DNA from: Zelopaecilomyces penicillatus | Lineage: Eukaryota > Ascomycota > Sordariomycetes > Hypocreales > Pseudodiploosporaceae | DNA: 64,000 nt | Direction of reading: 5' to 3' | Assembly: GCA_005765155.1 (NCBI GenBank) | Contig: VCCP01000005.1 | Location: 496,001 to 560,000 of the forward strand | Shown: positions 11,729-24,300 of the stretch, one piece after another | Numbering within the stretch: position 1 is the stretch's first letter | Layout of the letters: every line of letters starts with the position of its first letter | Position numbers and translations under genes: made by a program | The notes under the pieces: model-generated | Databases searched by the model: none | Told to the model about the DNA's origin: nothing | What the model saw: the letters and a program-made list of their open reading frames with translations, nothing else

Positions 11729-14010
11729 GATTGCTGATGGCTGAATTGTTGTTCGTTGTTTTGAAGACGGCGTCGGGTAAGATGGAGGATGATTGTGTGA
11801 GTGAGGAGTGATGGAGCTGATGGATTGGGAGAGAGAGAGAGGAGCACGAAGGGACTGCGAGTATATATATGAACGTGGTAAATCCAGCATTGGATCCTCG
11901 ACTCCATCCATTGTCGAATCACATCCAGCTTGCTGTCTCATTTCCCCATCTTCCTTTTCCTGTACGTCATGTCCGTACGCAGCCAAGCCGGAGTGTGTTG
12001 GAGCCGACTGAATCACTTGGCTCAATGGAGCGCTCGAGAACAGCTACTGCCAGTATTGATCGAGGGCTGTCTTATGCCAAGGGAGTTCGCCGCCGCGTTT
12101 GGGCGATCCAAACACGCACGCAGGTCAACCCAAAGGTAAACACCGGGACGCCGGGAAGTTGGCAACCCACCTTTGAACTCCCTCACAGCGCCGCACTTAC
12201 ATGGTAGTGAAAAGCTGAGCGATCCTTGGCATGCTGTCTAAAAGCCTGGGCAGAGAGTGTAAATCTTGGCTAGCTCGCACATTGAATCTGCCCGAAGTAC
12301 CCGGCACAGCCAAAATATGCTTCTGGGTAACTTGACAAGCTTTGTCCGAGTTGACGTAAAATGAGGTTAGTCAAGGCTTGGAGGGCGGCGGGTTCTCACT
12401 CTTGGAGTCTTGGGCGTGCAGGGCCAAGAATGTAGCCAAGCAACAGCTAGCGGCGGATGGGTGAGATGCCGGGTGGCTAAGTCCAGAAAGGGCCCAATTG
12501 GTCCCTCGGCGGCGGTGCAGTGGTGGAAGGATTTTTAAGTCTAAATTTAAGGCTGTACATGCTATGAGACTGCCGAATGAGCTGCATCCAGATGTACTCA
12601 AATAGAAAATGGGACTGGAGGGTCGATGGAGCGTGGGCAACGTGGAGCTTCAAGCTTGGAGCTTGGAGCTGGACCTCCGGAGCCTAGTGAGACGTGGAGA
12701 AGGGAGGGGCGGCTACTTGTTGCGGTATGTCTTAGTCTGGATATCATTATTGCTGGGCGTCCTCAGCCACGTCATCATCCGTATAACAAGAGCAAAAGGG
12801 ATGGATGGATCACGAAATGAGTGTGGGTGATGCACGAAAACAGCGACTGGTGGTGGTCTTGTCGGAGTCTGGGCGATGTCTGGGCGATGGATGAGCGAAC
12901 GCTTGACATGGGACGGAAACGAAACAAGATAAGTGCATAATGTTTTGTTCATTTAGAACTGCAGTCCCGCCTGCGTGGCTGTTCTTGGCTGCTTCCCCCC
13001 CGGGAATGGCATAGTCCCCTCCAAGTTCGAAGGTTTGATGCTGGCATAGCAAGGTTTTGCTCAGCCTTTGATGGGGATGGGGTGGTTCATCTGGATCTGG
13101 AGCGCGCCTTTCCCCACCCACAAAGCTCAAAGCTAGCTCCCTTGAACTTTGCTTGCCATGCAGCCGCTTTTTGTTGCCCTAGGTACCGTAGGTATGCAGT
13201 CATGAATTAAAACTCGCCGAGCCCCATTTTCCCCTGAGAAACATGTTGAAGGGGAAAAGAAACTTTGGAAACTAAACCATCGGGTTAGCTGTTGTCACAC
13301 ACACCTTCCCTTCCCGCATTGAGAATCGTACCTTTTGGATGTTTTTGATTAGTTTTAGCTCATCGCTGCTTGGCTGGCTACTGAAAGCTGAAAAGGGCTG
13401 AAAGGTCGTCTGCATGTGAGTGACACAGGCCGCCGCGCGCAGGAAGTAAATATACCAGGAACACAAACACAATGACGACAGGCACTGCACATGGTAGGTG
13501 GATAAGTGTGAATAGATATGTATATATAGATTTAGGTAGATACAAGTATATGTAATAAAAAAAAAAAGAGGAGTCCCTCTGTGCCGATTACAAACCGTGA
13601 TATCAATACACACCCACTTGAGAAATTGGCCTGTCCAAACTGGCCTGTCTTGTAGTAACCGTACATATTTCAGGCTCTGAGCCAAATCTCGTATACTCAA
13701 TCAACATCCGTGAAAGAAAAAGTGCCAAAGAAGGTAGAGAAGAAGAAAGATCAATAAAAAGGAAAAGTAAAGTAGCGAAAGGACCAGGCGGTTGACCTGG
13801 CTGGTATAGAAGCCCCCCATTCTCGTCTCACCGAACGGAGGACGCCGGACCCATATAAAAAAACAAATGGTATCGCTCCGTATAAAAAAGGAAAATTGTT
13901 GTTATCAAAACTCCCCTGAGGTATCTTGTCGAAGCCGACACAATTATACACTGTGAAGGAGAACTCTTGCTGTATTTTTATAGAGTTTCTTTTCTTTGTT
14001 TTCCCTTCTT
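11729..14010. other. 2.3 kb intergenic region
   Basis: Promoter of the CHRD gene on the left and 3' flank of the P450 on the right. No protein family was recognised in any frame and no RNA gene was seen. Confidence 0.5.
11861..11870 (-). promoter_or_regulatory. TATA box of the CHRD gene
   Basis: ATATATATAC on the minus strand, about 133 bases before the ATG at 11728. A CT-rich tract (minus strand, about 11829-11842) follows it, as is common in highly expressed fungal promoters. Confidence 0.55.
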
Positions 14011-15819
14011 TTATTGTCTCGGGGTGCATTTGAGGAAATACTCTTTCAAGGGTCGCTTTGCGACACATGAGTTGTGGTCGAATCCTGGAAGTGGCTTCGT
14101 TGTCGGCCGGCCTTTGGCATCGCAGAGCTGGAAGTCGTATTGAGCGACGAACATGGCGGTTGAGATTGTGATTTCCAAGTTGGCAAACTATTTACAGACT
14201 GTTAGCATCATGTTCAACGACAAATGGCGGAAGAGGTTCATGTGGTGAAGGACGTACCCTAGATCCAACACATGGATGTAGCCCGCCACCCCAGCCAAGA
14301 TAGCTGTAAGGGATTTTCTTGTCCTCGGATCTTTCCGGATAATAACGGCTTGGGTCCCATTTCAAGGGGTCTTTGTAGATATTTGGGTCCATGTGTACCT
14401 CATCCAGTCCATAAGTCTGTTCCACACAAATCCTTGGTTAGTTTACTATCTCATGAATTCTCGACCTGATAGATGAATAGTCCAAAGGCTGCTTACCACA
14501 TAGGCGTCATTAGGAACGACCACACCGGTATCTCCGAGAACCAAGTCAGATCCACTGGTGTTTTTTCGCACAGACGTAATGGCAAGGTTCTTTCGGATGG
14601 AGTCCTTGAGTCCGTAGCCGATATGTGGGAACTCGCTCTCCCAGTCTGCCAAAGACATGCTCTTCAATACCTCAATCGGTGTTTGGTCATCAGACACTCG
14701 GTGCTTTTTAATGGCGGCATCAACTTCCCCTTGTATGATACCGTACCAATAGGGGTCTCGTGCGAGGTAGCATAAAACCCAGGCAGCGTTGACACCACTG
14801 TTGACCACTCCAGCAAAGAGTGCAGAGATGATGACCTAGGATCAGATTGTGTTAGACAGCTGTTTTGGCAACTGAGTAAAGGGATGAACATAATACATAC
14901 AGCACAAATGGTAAGGTCGCTGTCGCCCTTGTCCATCAACGATTGCATAGTGTCCTGGCCCCTCTGGCCAGTTTCCCGTCTTTTTTTCATGATATCTTTC
15001 AAAATTCCAAAGAGTTTTGCCCCTGACCAAACTTTGAGCAGCAAGTTGGGGGTAGGAAGTGATGGGAACATGACTTGAAGAGCATTGCTTTGGTCGAGAC
15101 GACTGTAAATACCAAGAGTCTTGTCTAGAAGTTCCGGGCTTTGGGCAATATCATCACAGCCGATTGTACGGTGTGAAAGCTGATAGACAAGTCGATACAT
15201 GCTGTCAAAGGGATCAAAGGGGCGGGATACATCAATGGAAGTTATCGTCGCCTCAGCATCAGAAGCGAGGAGCCCGAGTACTCGCAACAAACCCCCCCTG
15301 TTTGTGGCACGCTTGATCGTGGCAACAATATATGAGCTTCGACTCACGCCTTTAGTAGCCTTTTTGACATTGGGGCCAGCGGCGATGAGGCCACTGAAGC
15401 TGTAGTTCACATGGTTGATCAGTCCTCAAGTTCAAAAAACCCGACATCGTGTCATGTTGGGCTAAGGGGGTTGAGTCGTCTTACCCAGCAAAGAGATTCA
15501 GTCCGCGAACATTGAAGTAGGCCTGTCGTGCAGCCTCTCCTGACAAGGCAACAATAGGATGAGGGCCATAATAGAAACTGAAGTGGCCATTTGGGCTATG
15601 TTCTCTGCCGTCTTTGAGGAAGTCACCTCTGCAGCGGAAAAAATCGATTGAGCCGAGAAGAGGCCAGCCCTTGGCCGCCAGGGCGCCACTGGGTAGAGGG
15701 CCGCGGGTGAGAATGTGGCTTACGGCGCGGTTGATGAGGAATACAAAGGCAAGCAGTAGAGGAATCAGACTGATGGGCCAGCCCAAGGGGGCCAGCAATA
15801 TCCTCACGATGGTCGACAT
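14011..15819 (-). CDS. Cytochrome P450, CYP7/CYP8-like, with degenerate ExxR region
   Basis: Five exons, 15819-15485, 15399-14901, 14835-14497, 14416-14258 and 14187-14011 (1,509 nt, 502 residues), all GT-AG and in frame. An N-terminal membrane helix (about residues 9-30) and proline hinge GPLPSG point to ER anchoring. The haem-binding loop is YLGWGGGLHPCVGSRFANLE with Cys440 as thiolate ligand. The I-helix reads LFAGVVNSGVNAAW (Asn290 instead of the acid-alcohol pair), as in CYP7/CYP8-type P450s. The PERF-like region is WDPSRYYPER. Where ExxR is expected (after LKDSIR) the sequence gives Lys-Asn-Leu-Ala at 360-363, so both canonical residues are absent unless Asp356-Arg359 serve. Likely a tailoring oxidase or isomerase of the nearby terpene or PKS-NRPS product, or a decayed enzyme. 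It is divergent from the class II cyclase gene across 3 kb. Confidence 0.85.
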
Positions 15820-18800
15820 TGCAAGCACTGTCGGCTCGATTCGGTGAATGTGAGTATTAGATCCCGTCAAGTAAGGTGGATCTGGTATTTGAAGATGTTC
15901 TTGGGGGTGATTTTGAGCTTGGGTGACAGGGGACCTTTCTTTATAACAGAGCTGGTCATGGGGGATGAGGGTTTTCCAAGACCCCGCTCGCCGGACCAAA
16001 CCCAACAGATTCTCTCTAAGACTTTGCCGGGCAAAGAAACGATCGAAGCTATCAGCACGGTCGGAGTCTTAGCCTGTAGTCTCTTGAACCAGGAGTGGGG
16101 GATGAGAGAGAGAAACTAAAGAAGCGCTATCACACCTCACTTGAGTGTAGAAACTATCGTTTAGTCGTGTTGTCGATTAGTCTGCCAGGATCGGATGTTC
16201 CAGTTCAATCGCCGGTAAGCCCGACTCATGTGAAAATATAGTAATAAAAAGAGATAGGAGCTATGAGGGCGCCAGCAGTAGTTGCATGGAAGGTGGCGTT
16301 GCGGAGTTTTTCTCTCTCTCAAGGACGAACGCAGGAAAGTATTAGATGGGGGAAAAAAGGGGAGGGAGGGGCGGAACTAGGGCAGTTGGGCATGGTATGG
16401 GTGAGCAAACGCAAAAAGACGATAGATCACACGGCAGTAGTGTGATGCAGTGTGTATCGGTTAGGGTCAGACTTGGTCTTCCCATAGCGAGACATGTAAA
16501 AGCCGGAAACAGGAACAATAATCTAGTTAGGGAGGGTAACTATGAGGTAACCTGGGCGATGGTGTTTAAGTTGATGAACGATATGTGGCCCGCACTATCG
16601 TACCCGATGTCCGGAGCTAATTGCAAGCTAGCTAAACATTGCCACCTGATTGGGAATGAGAAAAACTAGATAGGTGTGTAGAGCGGAATTGGGAGTAGGG
16701 ATGGACGGGATAGGTGTTTTGGTGGTGACAGCAAATACACATAACAGTTTGTGTATTGTGCGGATTACATGGTAGAATAAAGGGGTGGTGTTAACATTGC
16801 AGTGCGAGTGGTGGCGAGGGAAATATGGCCAAGTAATCTCACCATGTGAGCCAACAAAGCTCGTCATTAAAATTATACTGTACATGAAGCTCGGTATACA
16901 AAAAAAAACCATCTACCCCAGCCTAGCCAACTACTATGTACACCACTCAAACAACAACTACCGGTGTTCCTCAGCAAACAAGAATGTCATTAGCCGAACG
17001 CATTGAGACAAGGATCCTAGCAGATGGGTGAAGGTAGTTTCCTTTTTGCACTCGCGGCAGACCAATTCTGCATCCAGACAATGCATGTAAGCATTTAATG
17101 CAGCGCCATCCCCCAAGTCATTTGCGCCTCTTTCGGCAGGCACGTCAACGTCGTAACAACCTGTTCTTGGCAAGTTGTTCAAATCTGGGTCCGACCATGT
17201 TGTTGTTTGCTCTATCCGTACAACGGCGGAGGACGGACGTTGTATATTTTAGCCATCGATGCGTCAATGGCTAGGCCTATGAGACAGAAAACGGGTTCCA
17301 AGTGGATGGATCTGGTGTGTATATGGCTGGGAAGGGGGGGGGGAGAGGGTGTTCTTTTCCATCTTTTCTCTTCGTCCACGCGGCGGTCCCCAGGAAACAA
17401 ACAGGCCGTGTCTGAGAGAGCAAGTCAGTCAAAACGGGGGGGGGGGACAGTTACCTACTGGGCAAATGAGCAGAGGGAAACGGGCTCCGTTGGGTGTCTT
17501 GAGTTGCTTTGGAACGGACGTGTGTGGCCCGGACCTGTTCCCACTTTTTGACCCCCGCTTTTACCGGAGAGGCGGTGGGATATGACCCACTTTTCGCCGG
17601 TGGAAGATACGGAGCTAAGTCCAAGCCAGGCGATCGTGATCTCACAAAACCATCGGCAAATGGGTTTGGGGCGGCCGCCGCTACTCCGCCGTGTTCTGCT
17701 AGTGGTCAATCCCCCATCTTTTTGGGGCTTGGCGACCCAAGGCAAGAGAAAGAGAGAGAAAGACAGAGAGAGAGAGAGAGCGAAGAGACGGGGAACTTGG
17801 GCAGAGGGACCGGCGGCGCGGCACAACGAACTCGACACAGAGAGTAAGCAACCACGGCGGTCTTATTAGCCAATCAGGCACTGGCTTCTCATCACGGAAG
17901 AGTCGATCCTATTGGACGGACCTGTAGAGTGCAGGAAGTTGTCTTGGCTGGAGCTCTAGTAACTTGCACTTCTTTACCCAGGTAAATCACTCGGCAGCCG
18001 GGCCCGGAGCAACGGGGTAAAAAGTCACCGCCGCTATGAGACCACTTCACACTTCAAGATAACTTGTAATACAAGTTATCAATAATCTAGTAAAATATAG
18101 CAGCAATTTAGTAAAGGTAGATAGTAGGTAGTTTTCTTTATTCAAACAACCAATTCAATTTTTGTACAAGACCTGTGTTATAGAATTCACCGATTAACTA
18201 TATTCCCATACCAACCTGTAGGTTTTCTTGAGGGTATTTACCGGCGGGTACTTTTCCCTACTCCTCCATTGTTTCGGGGTTAGGCATCGACCCATTGTCC
18301 GTATCTTTTAATTCCCGTCCGTTCTAACTCCATTGTGCTATATCCTTCGTCGAGTTTAGGCAACAGACGCGGCTCAGACAATGAGAGCTAGCAGAACAAA
18401 AAGAAGTCCAGACAATGGACAACGTCATTCAGAAAGTAAGCCGTAGCATGTGGTTTCGAGGAACGATGCAACCTGATGGTATCTAGAGTATCAAGGGTGT
18501 AGGAAGGTGGTGAGATGTTGTAAAGGGGGCGCTTCGGAAAGGAGGGGTGGAGTGGTGTGGTGAACAGGGAATCTGTCCGTGTTGGGGAATGAAAGGAATG
18601 GGTTGGAACTTGAAAGTACAAGATGTGTATCGGGGTGTTGATTATAGACTCTCATTGTTTCTCTTGTTTTTGGTATAGGCATATCGTGTGAACAACATAA
18701 AATAAAACATATAACATAATCAAACCCCCCCGGTCTTTCATAATACCACACGTCTCTTGTGTCATTCCATTTCATCCCCAAACAATCCCAAATACCACCA

Positions 18801-18840
18801 TACCATCTACTTTCTTTTCCCATACACCGCAAAACCAAAG
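15820..18840. other. 3 kb divergent intergenic region between P450 and class II cyclase
   Basis: Should hold both promoters. Contains G-rich runs (near 17332 and 17438) and a GA-rich microsatellite (17744-17780). Several overlapping frames around 17200-17870 arise from this biased sequence and are not convincing genes. Confidence 0.5.
17744..17780. repeat. GA-rich microsatellite
   Basis: Imperfect AAGAGA/GAGAGA purine repeat on the + strand, noncoding, in the divergent promoter region. Such tracts in fungi often exclude nucleosomes, but no function can be read here. Confidence 0.8.
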
Positions 18841-20898
18841 ATGGTGCGCAGTAACCTTGAAACGCCAAGTACCGACCTTTTCCACTCCATCGCAAAGAGT
18901 CTCGATCCTAGTATCATTCTTAGCGTGCCCTATGTTTCCGCCTCAATATACGACACGGCATGGGTCGCCATGATTGACAAGGTGGACAAAGAAAGCGGGG
19001 TCTCTCGGATTCTGTTCCCAGAGTGTTTGCAGTTTCTTTTGGACTCGCAGATGCCGGATGGATCCTGGGACGACGAGTCATCTTGTTCATCTTCTGACCC
19101 GCTAGACGGCATCTTGCATACCCTGGCTGCTCTTTTGGCGCTGAAAACGAGATGCCGTTTGGCCGATCAGCCATGGAGTGCGGCGGAACTCGAGTCACGA
19201 TGCCGCAGGGCTACTCTAGCCTTGCGCCATGCTCTTAGCAAATGGAACGTCGGTTCGTCCCAACGCATAGGGTTCGAGGTAACTGTCCCTAGCTTACTGT
19301 GCCTGCTGGAGGCGGAAGGCGTTGATTTGGCCTTTGATGGTCGCGGACCATTGGTGGCTGCCTATAATGATAAGATTGGCAAGCTCTGTTCCGCTGTTTG
19401 CGAGCCAAACGAGTCTACGCTAGCTCACTACTTGGAGATATTTGCTGGGCGGTTGGACTATGACCGGGTTAAGCACCACTTGTCCCCGTCAGGGCATATG
19501 ATGGCCTCGCCCTCGTCTACCGCCGCTTATCTCATACATGCGTCTACATGGGACGACAAGGCGGAACAGTACCTGCACAAGGTGGTAGAAACGGTTGGTG
19601 CTGGACAGGGCTCAGGCAGGGTTCCAACCGTGTTCCCAACAACGGTAGCCGACATCGCCTGGGTAAGACAAAGACTCGCAAAATGAGGTCAATTGAGGTA
19701 CCAGCGCTGACTTTCTGTGCAGCCTATCAACGCGCTCTTTGATTCGGGCTATACGGCAGATGAAATCGGACAAGACAGTCTCGTTAGGGCCAAAGAGTAC
19801 TTGGTTGCTGCACTTGCTGATAATAACGGCCTAATTGGTTTTGGTGAATTGAACCCTCCCTCCATTCCATCCCTCCCAAGCCTCGCTACTCTAACCCAAG
19901 CCACACCGCAATGCACCGCAACACACACACACACCCTCTCAATTTAAAAGTGGATAGAGATGTGCTAATGGGCTTCTCGGCAAAGATCCGGAATGCCTGC
20001 CGGATGCCGATGATTCCTCCGTAGCCCTGGGGGCTCTACAGCTCCTCGGACACGGGGCGAATGTACGGATGGAGCCACTCTTATCCAGCTTTGAGACACC
20101 AACACACTTTGTCACGTACAAAAAGGAAAAAAACCCAGGCTTCAGCACTAATTGCAATGTATTGCTGTGTCTACTCCGCCAGGGTGATTTGCTGCGACAC
20201 ACGACCCACGTAGTCAAAATGTCTCGGTTCCTGGCGAAGCTGTACTACGAGAACGCAGCCAAGGACAAGTTTGTAAGTCATTGTCGTGCCTGCCGGAAAA
20301 CAAGCTTCCATCCTACCTTCATAACCCTTCTCAAACACTGGGGCTATTAATAAACCAAAACAAAAAACAGAACTTATCGGAATACTACCCTCTGATGCTC
20401 ATGACAAAGGCATTTCAGAGGCTTTATGCCCAATCACATGCTCAAAATCTGCCAGCTGATGTGCTTCCCAGAGAGCTAGTTGACACGCAAATACCAGACA
20501 TTCTGTGTGACGTGGCGAAGCGCTTGTTTAAGCAACAACTCCGCGACTGGTCCTGGGGTCCGCAACCCGAGTCTAGTGCCTATGCGCTAGTGACTCTGAC
20601 AGAGCTGGCTCAGCTCTCATGGAGCGAAAGCATAGCTTCGGAGCTCTCCTCGCGTATTCATCACGCCAGAAACTACTTGCTCGGGGTCCGTCGCATGTGG
20701 CAGACTGGCGAGCATGTATGGGTCGGCAAGGTAGCTCACGCCTTTAGCAATATGTCGCTGTGTTATTGTCTGGCGGCGGTTAAGTCTGCGCAGCGAGATT
20801 GGCCACAGTGTATCGGAACAGAATCCGTTGGCGTGTTTAGCTTGTCGTTTGATGAGCTGTGTTCCCGCCAACTGATGTTTACCAGTGGCATCAGCTAG
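18841..20898 (+). CDS. Stand-alone class II diterpene cyclase (copalyl-diphosphate-synthase-like)
   Basis: Four exons, 18841-19662, 19723-19843, 19986-20272 and 20371-20898 (1,758 nt, 585 residues), all GT-AG and in frame. Conserved class II features in order: SASIYDTAWVAM near the N-terminus, DGSWDD, SPSSTAAYLIHAS, VPTVFPTTVADIAW, the catalytic general-acid motif DADD (Asp321-Asp324, within LPDADDSSVALGALQLLG), NLSEYYPLMLM and DWSWGPQPESSAYALVTL. Enzymes with this fold protonate geranylgeranyl diphosphate to make a bicyclic (copalyl) diphosphate. Typical fungal CPS/KS enzymes are about 950 residues and carry a C-terminal class I domain with an Asp-rich motif. Here the protein stops after the alpha-barrel domains, and the 400 bases downstream hold no class I remnant. 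Start chosen for the AAAGATGG context; the frame is open to 18757. Convergent with the PKS-NRPS. Confidence 0.85.
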
Positions 20899-21308
20899 TT
20901 GGGCGGCGTACTTTGTTAGAGCTGTGGCTTTAATAAACGTCACATCGTAGTGGTTGTACATTAAGGCAAATTGATTGCTTGGTATGTTTGTTGAGTGGAT
21001 TACTTGTGACTTTAATCAACATCGCATTGCAAGTATGGGTGTGGTTCAAATCAAGTTCAATATGATAGTAATATAAGTCAATTTGAACTAAGAAAAATGG
21101 AAGCTTTAAGCTATAGTAGTAGAGTCTAGGAAAACAGTCGTTACACTGGGTATGGTGTGATAATGTTGCGCGTTTGCATAAGTCGTCTCAAACCCCTAAA
21201 TCCAATGTATGCGGCACCCATAAACAAGCAATCAAGAAATAGAGAAGAAAACAAGGAAAATGAAAGAGAAAATGAAAGAGAGAGAGAGAAAAGGACGAAT
21301 CCTTTGTT
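20899..21308. other. Convergent spacer between cyclase and PKS-NRPS
   Basis: 410 bases holding both 3' ends, AT-rich with a GA tract near 21265-21290. No class I terpene synthase motif (DDxxD or NSE) is encoded here in any frame. Confidence 0.55.
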
Positions 21309-24300
21309 TTATCGGCCGAGGTAAGGGAAGATCATGGGCTTCCCGCTTTCCATATTAGCCTTCAAGTGAATCATGAGCATTTCCCCCATGCCAAACGCCT
21401 TTGCCGATTCCAACCACTCCACCGGGTTGACCACCTCAAAATCCCTGCCGTAATATAACTCCTTCATCCGCAGCGCAAATTGGCTAAACGGAACGCGGAC
21501 ATCACTGCTGTGGTGACGGTACACAACCTGTCCTTCAGCCGGGATGGCTTGGTTTGCAATGGCTGACGCCACCTCCACCACATCCCGAAAGTCAAAGAAG
21601 CCCTGTGCGCCCGAGACATTGGGCACTTTGCCACTCAGGACAGAGAAGCGAACTACCGAGTTCATGACATCGTCGGCGGGGGCTCGCTCGCCAATCAGGG
21701 CGCAGTGCCGGTGGATGACGACTGGAAGACCGCTCTCCTGGGAGAGGCGTTGGAGGAACACTTCGCTGGCCCATTTGGAAGCTGTCACGCCTTGCGTGCC
21801 ATCTGTGGGAGGTGGGCTGGAAGCTAGTGAAGCTGGCTCAGCTTCAAAGTTGCCACTGAGCAGGACGACGCGGGGAGCTGAGATGAGGTGGAAGGGCACG
21901 CGTCTGGGGATGGCCATTGAGGCTAGAAAGCGCGTCGAAAGGTATAACGCCTGCTTAACAGATGTGTAATTGTTCATGCAGTGGCCTTGGACTGCAGCAT
22001 GGATGATCTGGTCTACATTGGACTGTAAGAAAGCCACCTCCTTCTTGGACAACCCCAGCGTGGAGCTCAGCAAGCTGCCCGAATAGACCACCATCTTGCC
22101 GTGGCCATCGGACGGAAGCTTGTTGTACTCGTCCTCGGGTATCGCAATGCAGTGAATCTTGCCGACTTCTTCATCAACCATCAACTGGCGCAGGATTTCC
22201 CCGCCCAAGAACGATGTCGCGCCAGCCAGAAGAACTTGGCGCTTACGGCGCAGAGGCGTTGGCGACGCCGCCGGTAATTGCGTGGCTGCCCACATATCAG
22301 CTGCGATGGAAGTTTCCGCGTCCCAGTCAATCTGTTCGCCTGACACCAAGCCGCGTTCGTTGCTCATGGCCGCCGCCATCATTTTTAGGGTTGGAGCTTG
22401 GTAGAGCTCCTGAAGCGAGAGCATCACGCCTGTTCTCTCGCGGAGCAAGTTTTGCAGACGCACCAGCAGGAGCGAGGATCCCCCGACTGTGAAGAAGTCC
22501 GAGTCGGGACCAATATCGGCCACGCCACTGGCTTCACCAAGAACCTCCTCCCATATGATGCGTAGCTCCCCCTCGGGCACAGTGAGGGCTCTTTGGATAT
22601 CGCTCTTTTGACTCCGCTCTGGTAGTGGAAGGGCTTGTACTGCTCTTCGGTCGACTTTCCCATTCGGTGTGGTGGGCAGACGATCCAATGGCAGAATGAT
22701 GGCGGGTATCATGTAACGAGGCAGCGTGAGGCGCTGCAGAATGGAATCGAGCTGTACCTGATCTAGAACCTCCGCTCCCGCAAAAACAACATGTGCGATG
22801 AGGTACTCTGGCTCTCCACGAACTGTGACCACAGCATCGGCAATCGTGTTTCCCGGGACCGCAGCCAGAATGGCATTGGCCACCTCGTCTAAGTCGATGC
22901 GCAAACCACGCAGTTTGACAAGTGTGTCGCCCCCGTTGGTTCGACCCAAGAACACCAGTGAACCATCTGGCTGCAGTAACCCCTTGTCGCCCGTCTTGTA
23001 CATCAAGTTCCATCCCTTGGTCTGGTCCTCGGCGCTTGCGAATGGGTTACGGACAAACTTTTGGCTGCTCAGCTTGGCATCCAAGTATCCTAGAGCAACA
23101 CCACTGCCTCCGACGCAGATCTCGCCCGGAATTCCAGCAGGCAGTGCAGTTGCCCCGTCATCGCTCATGATGTAGATGGATGTGTTTGAAATAGCCTTGC
23201 CAACTGAGCTGGCCATGTTCTCCTGGTTGTTTTTGTCATCGCCTTCGCCAAGATGAATGTTCGAAAACGTAGTGGCACAAGAAACCTCAGTCGGTCCGTA
23301 GCAGTCGGTCAAGGTAAGATTCGGAAGGCCCAACTTCTGCAATGCTATAATGAGCTTGCTAGTCACGCTCTCGCCTCCAGAGCAGGCATGTTGCCAGAAG
23401 TTGCTCTGCCTCAAAATATCTCCCGCATATGTGGCATACATCAGATACTCCGAAGGCGTAGCAAGAGTAAAGTCAATGGCTTCATCAAGAATAAGCTGGG
23501 CAATCATGCTCGGATCGCCTCGAGCCTTTGAAGGAGCAACAACAAGAGTACCTCCATTGGCAAATGCATTGAAAGCCTGAGCAATAGCCATGTCAAAGCC
23601 CGTGTTTGTCTGCTGCAGAACCTTGACTTGACCAAGGCCAAGCATCGCGCTCTTCGACGCAGCGTAGTTCATGATTCCCTTTTGCCCAAGCTTGATACCC
23701 TTTGGTGTGCCTGTGGAACCGCTCGTAAATAGAAGGAAGCTCTCCTTCACAAGCCGCGTAGGGAACGGAACCACATTTTCGGAAACAGGTCCGCGTATGT
23801 AAGACAGGTTCAGCTTGCGAAGATTTCCATGGCCAGAGAGGTCTGCGCATGTATCCGCAACCGCCGTGACAGTTGCACTGTGGAATACAATGAGATCTGG
23901 TTGACACACATCAAGCATTACCTTGCGTCGGGAGATTGGGAGGCTGAGGTCGAGTGGCACGTAAACAGCCCCAATGAATAGAGTTGCAAGCATGACTGCA
24001 TAGGTATCGATGCTTGGCTCACATAAAACAGCGATTCGAGACCCTGCCTCCGCTTCTGCATCAAGCAGCGCAGCGGCATACTCGCTAACACGCTGTGCTA
24101 GTTGATGATAAGTCATAGATGCCTCGGCGTCCTTGATGGCCACCGAGTGTGGGTATAAGGAGATGACTTCCTGAAATCTCCCAACCAACGTATGTGGCCA
24201 AGCATGCTGAACAGTAGGACCTCTACCAATGGTAATAGCTTCCTCAACGTTGGCGCTGTTCTGTGGATTGCAGTTTTTAACCTTGACAGACTGGCTAACG

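Noticed and set aside
15401..15420. An upstream acceptor that would extend P450 exon 2 with residues before FSGLIAAGPN
   Set aside because: Phase does not match exon 1. The acceptor before 15399 gives the right phase and family sequence.
17200..17870. Several overlapping frames on both strands
   Set aside because: They come from G-rich and GA-repeat sequence that lacks stops by composition; none has a domain.
18841..20898. Calling the class II cyclase a pseudogene
   Set aside because: All introns have good borders, phases agree and the catalytic motif is intact, so truncation alone does not make it broken.
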